A DNA stretch of 64,000 nucleotides, taken from the NCBI GenBank assembly GCA_947462335.1, contig OX381709.1:82336622-82400621 (forward strand), written 5' to 3'. Each line of letters begins with the position of its first letter. The first letter of the stretch is position 1. Positions 57,724-64,000 of this stretch are shown here, piece after piece. The DNA comes from Harmothoe impar. Lineage: Eukaryota > Annelida > Polychaeta > Phyllodocida > Polynoidae. The translations under genes were made by a program, and so were the position numbers. Below the pieces are notes generated by a model that saw only the letters and a list, made by a program, of their open reading frames with translations, was not told the origin of the DNA and did no database searches.

Positions 57724-58010
57724 CGTAACGTGCTGAGCGAGTGTAGAGTGGACGATGCTACGAAGATGAAGGGCGGGTGGAGAAAGTGTGACTGGTGAGA
57801 GCGGCGTTTCACTCCTTATGTACCCTGTCCTAGATAAGCCTCTTAAACGGCTGAAAAGACTCTCTCAGTACAGAGCTTCTACCGCAGGTGGGTTTAGACT
57901 TAAGCAGCTTAGTTCACACACGTGTCTGTTAGAAAAGCTACTTGCACACCGGCCTTCCCTTTTCACTAGTATTCACCCTCTGCCGACTTATAAGACACCT
58001 ATACACTCCT

Positions 58011-59895
58011 TCTCGTGAAATCTATGGAAGATGATGGAAGGACCACCGACTAGATTTTCTTTGATCAGAGCGTGGAGGACGGCGTCGAAGGGAGGGAGCG
58101 TTGTGAACACAGCTTATAGGTTTTGGAAGAGGACCTGTAAAGTCAAACTGGCGAGAGAGATCTCGTCTTTCAACATGACAATGCTGCGATCTTGGAAAAA
58201 ATTAGCGTGATTTTTTCAAAAGCTTAATGAAAAGTTTGACGTCTTCGTTGTTGTAGTGGATCAAGTAATCTCTCATAGTTTGCATCTTCTTGTCGTACTA
58301 AACTTTCTGACATGTGGCGTAGTCGGATTTCGGCCATTTTGACGCCCGTCAGTTCGCTGTCAAAAGCCGATCTCGGTGGCAGGGTTCTGTTTACCAGTTT
58401 CTTGGTATACGTCATCCATTCGTAAGGAAAGCGACTTTTCTCTTCGTTTCTGGTGAAAGCTCACAAATAATTCGCGTAGCTGTAACCAAGTGCCAAATAG
58501 TTGACTACTATGTCCAAGAAAACTATGTGTAAACCGTCAAGTATTGATTGCTTCTCTTTATGACGCTGAATTGTTGGTTTCTTCGGTCTCCGGAGGCAAA
58601 GAACGAGTGAAGGCGTATTTTTGATCAGGTTCAAGTCGTAACGCTCCGTGTTGAAGCTCACGACTGGAGCTTGACGGATGTATCTCAGAAGCTGCTTCTT
58701 CAGTTGAACTAACGGTTGTCTAGTGTGAGCTGCAGCGAAGCCGCCTGGAGAAGGGGTGAATGTCGCTTCTTCTAGCAGGAGAGCTTCACCTATCGCCACA
58801 TGTAACTTCGCTAACGTTGGTCGGTAAAGTTCTAGCACAGCTTTCTCGATGACTTTGGCGTTCTCGTTTATGTGATTTTAAACTCGGTCTAACAAGGGGT
58901 CGGAATCTGCGTCGGATTCTCTGAGGTACACCGTCCCCTCTTACCCCGGAAAGTCGGATGTGACGCTAGCCGACAAAGGGACGTGATCCCACAGCAGGGA
59001 CACGTGTTCAGTCGACGGTTCTCTGCACGGTCTGAAGAAAGCCTCGAAATCGAAGGTAATGTTGTAAGGGTAGATTCTGGAATGTCCGTCGGGAGGAAAA
59101 GTTTCACGTGTGGCAGCGGGACAGAACTGACGTAACAAATTTGAAGCGCGCTTGCTGGTGTTGTATAAGTGAAAGGAAATGTGGCGGAAGACGCAGAGGT
59201 TGTCCTTGTTGGGAAAATCTAACACAAGGCTTCTGTTTCCAACTCGACCGTCCTGCCTGTTCCTACCGCCTATGGGAAAACCTCCAGGTCCCATGTAAAC
59301 GCAAATGTTCAAAATTAGTAGGAAAAAGAGCGCACCGCTTGGTGTCAGCGTCGCAAAGTTTCCGTACTTCTTCGCAAGCGACGGTGTTTTCCATCTTTGA
59401 GAGGAGCTCTTCCAAAGTTTCTGAATTAGTTATAGTAGGGAGCGGTTGTAATGAGAGTTGCGTTGTTCTGGGAGACGTGAAAGTAGCGCAGTATGTTCTT
59501 GTCTTCTCTGTGTTGTAACAGTAAGCCTACCGAGAAACTCGCTTTTTATCATTGTGTGAAGCGGATTGCGACGCATAGTATCTACAGCGTCACTCAACTC
59601 GCCGGTTGGTAGTTTGACGTTTGTTACACTCACGCGAGTCCCGTGCATCCTGACACTTGTTCGTATTGCAGGCCAATTCGCCGTGAACGTTTCCTCACCG
59701 TTCGGTACAGCGCATGTACGTGGAGGGATAGTCACCTCGTCCAGAGATTCGCGTCGACAGGTGATCTTTTCAGCAATCGACATCGCCGCATAGAGAGCAA
59801 AACTTAGGTATTGTTCTTCATTTTTCTACGGGTCACTCGTGATTGTACGGTCTTTTAAAAATTTTGAAACACTTTTCGCAAACGTCCTGCGTCAT
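58011..59895 (-). pseudogene. polB: Polymerase N-terminal and exonuclease remnant
   Basis: Homologous to element A 38,170-40,456 on the reverse strand, from the first zinc finger (ATG at 59,895) through Exo I (FDFEAFF, about 59,040), Exo II (SFNTERYDLN) and the LIKENLVGGPS stretch. Defects relative to A are a nonsense codon inside the first zinc finger (about 59,834), an in-frame loss of about 400 bp joining the OTU-like segment directly to the Exo I lead-in (removing the second zinc finger), and several frameshifts between 58,400 and 58,900. Homology ends at about 58,011. The intron-like frame change seen in A is also present at about 59,410-59,535. Confidence 0.9.
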
Positions 59896-60064
59896 GTTTT
59901 TCTTTTTTTTTGTTTTTTCACTTATTTACCAATTATTAAAAAAAATAAAACATTATTTATCACTTCGAATACTAGACACCTCTTACCACACGATACTATT
60001 AGCATTGTGAAAGGTGACTGTAGTCTAGGATCGAATTCAACAGATGACCATCTTACTGCAGGGA

Positions 60065-61213
60065 TCAGACAAGAGTGGTCAACACTGGAGTGTCACAGCT
60101 CACTTTTATGTCTTTGGGTACAGCTGCATACAACCCTTGAACATACATTGCGACGTCGCTGCGACCCATGTCGTCTTGCAACACTTTCATCAGAGCCATA
60201 GGCTCAGACGTCTCGTTGTACTTCCAAGCTCTCAGCACTTCATAGACAGGGTTCTTCACAGTCCTGTCAGAAGGCACAGGTTGAGAGATGAAAGCTATTT
60301 CATGAGAAGTCAACCCTAAGTAGATCCCTATGGTCTTCCAGTCTCTAGAGCAGAGCTCAGCTAAAAGAGAGAAATATTTCTGCACTTTCCACTCCATGTC
60401 TCCACTCTCTAAGCCATCCCACATGTCATGTTTGTCCATGTACTCACGTGAGAATTTGATGAGGTCCATACGGTAAGATTCTTCCAAGGCGGCGGCTAGG
60501 TCCTTCCACTTAGTAGTACAACTTTTCTGGTACCAAGTAGTGAACATTTCTCTAGCTTGAGTTATGACACTTGTCTCACAACTGAGATATCCCATATCCT
60601 TCAAGTTCACTTCAAGGTATGAACCTAACCGTATGTAATCTGATGTCGGCAACTTACTACTTATTTTCAGTAGCATAGCGTCTGACAAGTATCCTAACGG
60701 CTCTGCTTTGAAGTATGATGATACAGGTACTACTGCAGCACAACCAATAACAGGAGCAGCGTCTGCGCTGGTATCCGACGACTCGTTGTCGGAACAGGGC
60801 AACCACACGACTTCGTAAGGTATTGGTGAGGGCAGTCGCCACGGACCGGACGCGCTACCAGTGGAAATGAGGTCGAAAAACGGACTGTGCGCCTCGTCGT
60901 CAGCGTCATTCTCTGTCTCACCCTGTTGCTTTAGGGCATGTATGTCTACTACGCGCTGCTGGGGCTGAGTGTCCAAATAGCTGTAAGTCTCAGCGCGAGC
61001 GGCGTTGATGGCGTCGGTTGATGTAGCGGTGGAGAGGTTCTGTGCAACGTGCTGCGTGTCAGTACTAGTAGCGGCAGTCGCAGCAAGAGGTGTAGCAGCA
61101 GCAGCAGCAGCAGGTGCAGCAGTAGCAGGCGCAGCAGTAGCAGGCACAGCAGCAGCAGGCGCAGCAGTCTCAGCAGGCGCAGCAGTAGCAGGCGCAGCAG
61201 TAGCAGGCGCAGC

Positions 61214-61244
<31 letters not shown>

Positions 61245-61540
61245 CGAAGATCACCAGCAGCCGCAGCAGGCGCAGCAGTAGCAGCAGCAGCAGCGTGCTT
61301 AGCAGTAACAACCGTCGCGAGTGTAACAACGTCGCTACCACGACGACTACTACTACCACTACTACTGCTGCGTGCGCTCGCTACAGCGGGAGGGTGATAA
61401 GACCAAGCGGTTGCGGCGGTAGTCTCAATTTCTGTAGCAAGAGGAGACGCTGACGCTAAACGATCACCGTTCTGCGTACTCTTCTTGTTCTTGAACTCGA
61501 TTAGATCCTTGGACGACACTAGTTGTTGTGTTTTGCTCAT
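60065..61540 (-). CDS. Ala-rich N-terminus fused to tandem Death domains (491 aa)
   Basis: The N-terminal third is the same protein as the PC4-like gene of element A (shared start context CACCACCATGAG and shared ATAWSYHPPAVASAR, then Ser and Ala tracts, GETENDADDEA and SGPWRLPSP), but the C-terminal part is different. DD1 spans about residues 288-365 (YIRLGSYLEVNLKDMGYLS, REMFTTWYQK, WKDLAAALEE). DD2 spans about 388-475 (CSRDWKTIGIYLGLTSHEI, VYEVLRAWKYN, LMKVLQDDMGRSD). The spacing and the DMG-x-x-D ending parallel the stand-alone 246-residue protein of element A. There is no PC4 domain. Transcription should start from the TATA at 61,599-61,606. The ORF is intact although the neighbouring polymerase is ruined. 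Role inferred: modulation of host Death-domain signalling. Confidence 0.8.
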
Positions 61541-61598
61541 GGTGGTGACTGTAGAGAGCAGCAAAAGACTGAGTGAGTGAATGAGTGTTTCCAGCCCC

Positions 61599-61606
61599 CT
61601 TATATA
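61599..61606 (-). promoter_or_regulatory. TATA box of the fusion gene
   Basis: TATATAAG on the minus strand within GAGAAGGAGTATATAAGGGG, 59 bp upstream of the start codon. Homologous to 36,333-36,340 in element A. Confidence 0.75.
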
Positions 61607-61619
61607 CTCCTTCTCGCTT

Positions 61620-62450
61620 CTAGAGCTAAGCTACTTACAGCTCTGTTCAGCTGCCGCCGGCTGACCAGCGGCCATTCACAAAGAGAAACAAAAAGACTTA
61701 AGGTATGACGTTTTCAGCTGGATCCCTTTCCCCCTCCCCTTTGAGAGATCGACTGACATGAGCTAAGCTACTTACTGCCTTGTTCAGCAATTCAACGTGC
61801 GTTAGCTGTATAAAGGATTAAGCAGTTGCTGCCGCCGGCTGACCGGCGGACATTCACAAAGAGAAACAAAAGACATAAGTCATGACGTTTTCAGCTGGAT
61901 CTCTTTCCCCCCTTTTTTGAGAGATCGACTGCCATGAGCGGGCGGTGTACCGACTGTGCTAATTCAACGCGCATTAGCTGTATAAAGGATCAAGCAGTCA
62001 TGAGCTTAGAGTGTGTATACAAAAAAACTACAGGAGGCGTGTGGTGTGAAGCAGGACCCCCTAAGACGGGTGTGTCTGTCTGTGAGTAGAGTCGTGTGCA
62101 TGTGGTGAGCGACTTAAGTGTAAAACAAAAAAATCACCGCCTCCTGCCGTGGTGAGTAGACTGGCCGGCGGCGGCTGGCTAGTTCAATAGGGGTGACAGC
62201 TGACTAAGGCTGTGCATGAAAATCTGATTTTCACCTGACCTCTGACGTTTGTTACAATGAATGCCAAAGGGGGAGAGAGTCGTCCTCAGGTAGGGGGTAG
62301 GAGGTAAAGCTATGGATAAGGAAAAAACACCATTTTCAGCTGGCTTCCACAGATGGTGATGACATACCCCTCGTCATCTAAGCTCTTAAGAAGCTCTTAA
62401 GGAGCGGAGCAGCTGCTAGACAGCTGAGGTGCTGTTGGAAATAGGATTAA
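61620..62450. promoter_or_regulatory. Conserved divergent intergenic region of element B
   Basis: Inverse counterpart of 35,520-36,330, with repeated GTTTTCAGCTGGATC and ATTCACAAAGAGAAACAAA, GCCGCCGGCTGACC and TGTATAAAGGAT blocks. No ORF. Better preserved between elements than the polymerase gene. Confidence 0.6.
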
Positions 62451-62460
62451 ACTCCCTCTG

Positions 62461-62468
62461 TATAAAAA
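62461..62468 (+). promoter_or_regulatory. Orphan TATA box and leader of the lost Death-domain gene
   Basis: TATAAAAA within CTGTATAAAAAGCTCTGATTT, identical to the element A promoter, followed by an ACC/GCC-rich leader (62,521-62,570). The leader runs straight into GTCACAGCTGATCGCCTCAT of the terminal repeat. The coding sequence found at 34,574-35,314 in A is absent. Confidence 0.75.
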
Positions 62469-62574
62469 GCTCTGATTTCTGTTAGAAAAAAACCATATCA
62501 ACTCTGACCACAGTAACGTATACTACCACCACCACCAGCACCACCGCCGCCGCTACTGCTGCCGCCGCCAGTCA

Positions 62575-63615
62575 CAGCTGATCGCCTCATTAAAGCATGT
62601 GACGTCGTCACTTCTAGTCACATGCTTCATCAAGTCGCTTCCAGTCGCGTGATCTTAAAGACCCTCACTTCCTAAACAAACAAAAACGAAGAGACGCGCT
62701 TCTTCCTCTCGAGAGGAAGAAGCGTGTCTCTCGATTGAAATCTTTTTCTTTTCTTTTTTTCTTAAAAGAGACAAACGCCCCTTAGAGTGCCCCCCCACCC
62801 CCCTAGAGTGCCCCCCTCCCCCCTCCCCCCCTCCCCCCCCACCACTCGCCCCATGCATCCTAAAAGCGCCCCCCTCCCCATGCATCTTAAAGGGGCCCCC
62901 CTCCCCTTCCCTCCCCTCCCCTCCCCTCCCCCCCCCCCCTTTATACACTCTAAAGAACGCTTCTACCTAGTTCAATAAGTCACTTCCAGTCGCTCGTAAA
63001 ACAATAAAAAATGAAAAAAAAACAACAAACTTATATCGTAGTGTTTTTTATTAGTTTACCGAAAAAAATAAGAGACTCGCCTCCTTCTCCTCCTCCTCCT
63101 CCTCCTCCTCCTCCTCCTCCTCCAAAAAAAAAAAAGATATCACATTTTAAAGCGCGTGACCCCTTAAAGACGCTCATCTCTTCATTAAGTCGCGTGACGT
63201 CACTTCTTCTTCTTCTTCTTCCGGTCACGTGATCAATCAGGTCACTTCCGGTCACGTGATCCTCAATCAGGTCACTCACTTCCGGTTGGCCATTAGGTCA
63301 TGTGACGTCACTTCCGGTCACGTGACTCATCAGGTCACTTCCGGTCACGTGATCCTAAAGTAGGTCACTTCCGGTCCCCTAAGTAGGTCATATGACGTCA
63401 CTTCCGGTCCATAAGTAGGTCATATGACCTCACTTCCGGTCACGTGACCAAATGGCGGCCTCTGATTGGCTAACTAGGTCACGTGACCTCACCACTAATC
63501 CCCTAAGTAGGTCACTTCCGGTCACGTGACCAAATGGAGGCCTCGGAGGCTGCAGGTCGATTGAGTAATAAACAGTACTTAACTATAGTCCCGTTCCGAT
63601 ACATACAATACTACT
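62575..63615 (-). repeat. Element B right terminal inverted repeat
   Basis: Matches the left end of element A over its whole length: palindrome (62,690-62,731, one mismatched pair), C-rich tract (about 62,790-62,940), (CCT)n (about 63,080-63,124), ETS/CRE/E-box array (63,215-63,540) with about nine CACTTCCGGT sites, and terminal CCGATACATACAATACTACT. Confidence 0.9.
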
Positions 63616-63621
63616 CAGAAT
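63616..63621 (+). repeat. Target-site duplication of element B, right (CAGAAT)
   Basis: CAGAAT right after the terminal TACTACT, followed by host sequence matching 16,519 onward in copy 1. Confidence 0.93.
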
Positions 63622-64000
63622 GCTATCTCCCATTACATCCTATTTATCAATGACTCTCGTGTGTGTCTGGGCTTCCCTTGCTTAACTTAAAAGGGCCGTT
63701 ATCTCCTCTTTTATGTCCCCTCTTTTGTTAATGCCCATTTCCTCAGACACAGGCACAGTTGCTATTCTAATTTTCTCAGCAGGAATATGACTTATGCCGT
63801 GGGAATGCAAACATTACTTACTCTCATGTGTCTAGAGGCAGGGATATTGATCTGTATTTCCTCTATCAAAACATCATATCTACATCTACATACTGCAGAA
63901 TGAGATAAATCATTAAGATAGGTGGGGGCATGACAAGGGTTTGCAAAAACAATAATATTCAGATGCATTCATGACATACATTTATATTGACAGCAATGTA
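63622..64000 (+). other. Duplicated host DNA to window end
   Basis: Collinear with about 16,519-17,035 of copy 1, minus a T-run insertion there. No gene seen. The duplication continues past the window. Confidence 0.6.

Larger units (their letters stand above)
55805..58010. other. Replacement block inside the element B polymerase gene
   Basis: These 2.2 kb have no counterpart in element A. The polymerase homology on either side stops cleanly, and the A interval of about 40,456-41,787 (motifs A, B, C and the Vsr-like segment) is missing. The block contains an inverted-repeat element, a Cys/Ala triplet-repeat stretch and a leftward ORF of 283 codons with its own upstream TATA-like sequences. 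Confidence 0.8.
54554..63615 (-). mobile_element. Element B: rearranged Polinton/Maverick-like transposon (9,062 bp)
   Basis: Same termini (AGTAGTAT-GTATGTATCGG) and same subterminal arrays as element A, inverted relative to it, with a 6-bp CAGAAT duplication and an empty-site counterpart in copy 1. The order from the right end is: orphan Death-domain-gene promoter, divergent region, Ala-rich/Death-domain fusion gene (leftward), polymerase N-terminal and exonuclease remnant, a 2.2-kb foreign block with an unknown 283-codon ORF, and a polymerase C-terminal remnant. The polymerase is broken, so B could move only with help in trans. Confidence 0.9.
21990..64000 (+). repeat. Segmental duplication, copy 2 (expanded by insertions)
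   Basis: Second copy of the block at 600-17,480, still running at the window end (63,985 aligns to about 17,010). It is more than twice as long because transposons inserted after duplication: 23,655-24,178, 25,708-25,856, 26,177-27,198, 31,758-31,904, 32,793-43,358, 46,503-46,786, 49,228-53,985 and 54,554-63,615. The duplicated host sequence between these inserts contains no supported gene. Confidence 0.85.

Overview
The window is low-gene-density, AT-leaning eukaryotic DNA, most likely from an invertebrate metazoan. The signs are solo-LTR, MITE and tRNA-SINE debris, microsatellites, TATA/AATAAA gene signals, and Death-domain genes, which are an animal signature. I cannot name the species. 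I see no convincing host protein gene. All well-supported coding sequence lies inside two virus-like DNA transposons.

Layout. About 600-17,500 and about 21,990 to the window end are two diverged copies of one tandem segmental duplication (shift about 21.4 kb). About 17,500-21,990 is a unique spacer. Copy 2 has grown through insertions that copy 1 lacks: a solo LTR (23,655-24,178), several AACGTT-rich MITEs (25.7-27.2 kb and 31.8 kb), an outer transposon of about 10.6 kb (32,793-43,358) that contains element A, a poly(A) retroposon (46.5 kb), a nested inverted-repeat/satellite block of about 4.8 kb (49,228-53,985), and element B (54,554-63,615). Copy 1 therefore serves as a built-in empty-site reference.

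Elements A (33,478-42,910; 9,433 bp) and B (54,554-63,615; 9,062 bp) are related, lie in opposite orientations, have long terminal inverted repeats starting 5'-AGTAGTAT, and are flanked by perfect 6-bp target-site duplications (GAGACA for A, CAGAAT for B). For B the unoccupied site, with one CAGAAT, is at 16,513-16,518. AG termini, 6-bp duplications and a family B polymerase of the DNA_pol_B_2 (protein-primed) type are the hallmarks of Polinton/Maverick elements. Neither copy shows an integrase, capsid, protease or packaging ATPase, so these look like compact elements mobilised in trans.

Element A carries three genes: a leftward tandem Death-domain protein (34,574-35,314), a rightward low-complexity protein ending in a PC4/p15-like single-strand-DNA-binding domain (36,399-37,973), and a rightward family B DNA polymerase (38,170-42,280) with all exonuclease and polymerase motifs plus an embedded Vsr-like nuclease segment. 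The first two share a divergent promoter region. Element B is a rearranged relative. The separate Death-domain gene is gone but its promoter remains. The amino-terminal half of the PC4 protein is instead fused to a tandem Death-domain carboxy terminus (60,065-61,540). The polymerase is a pseudogene whose catalytic palm was replaced by a 2.2-kb block carrying an unrecognised 283-codon ORF (56,872-57,723).

The most unusual points are the Death-domain cargo on a Polinton-like element, its module exchange between two copies, and the subterminal arrays of E-box/ETS/CRE-like motifs that make both ends resemble promoters or enhancers.
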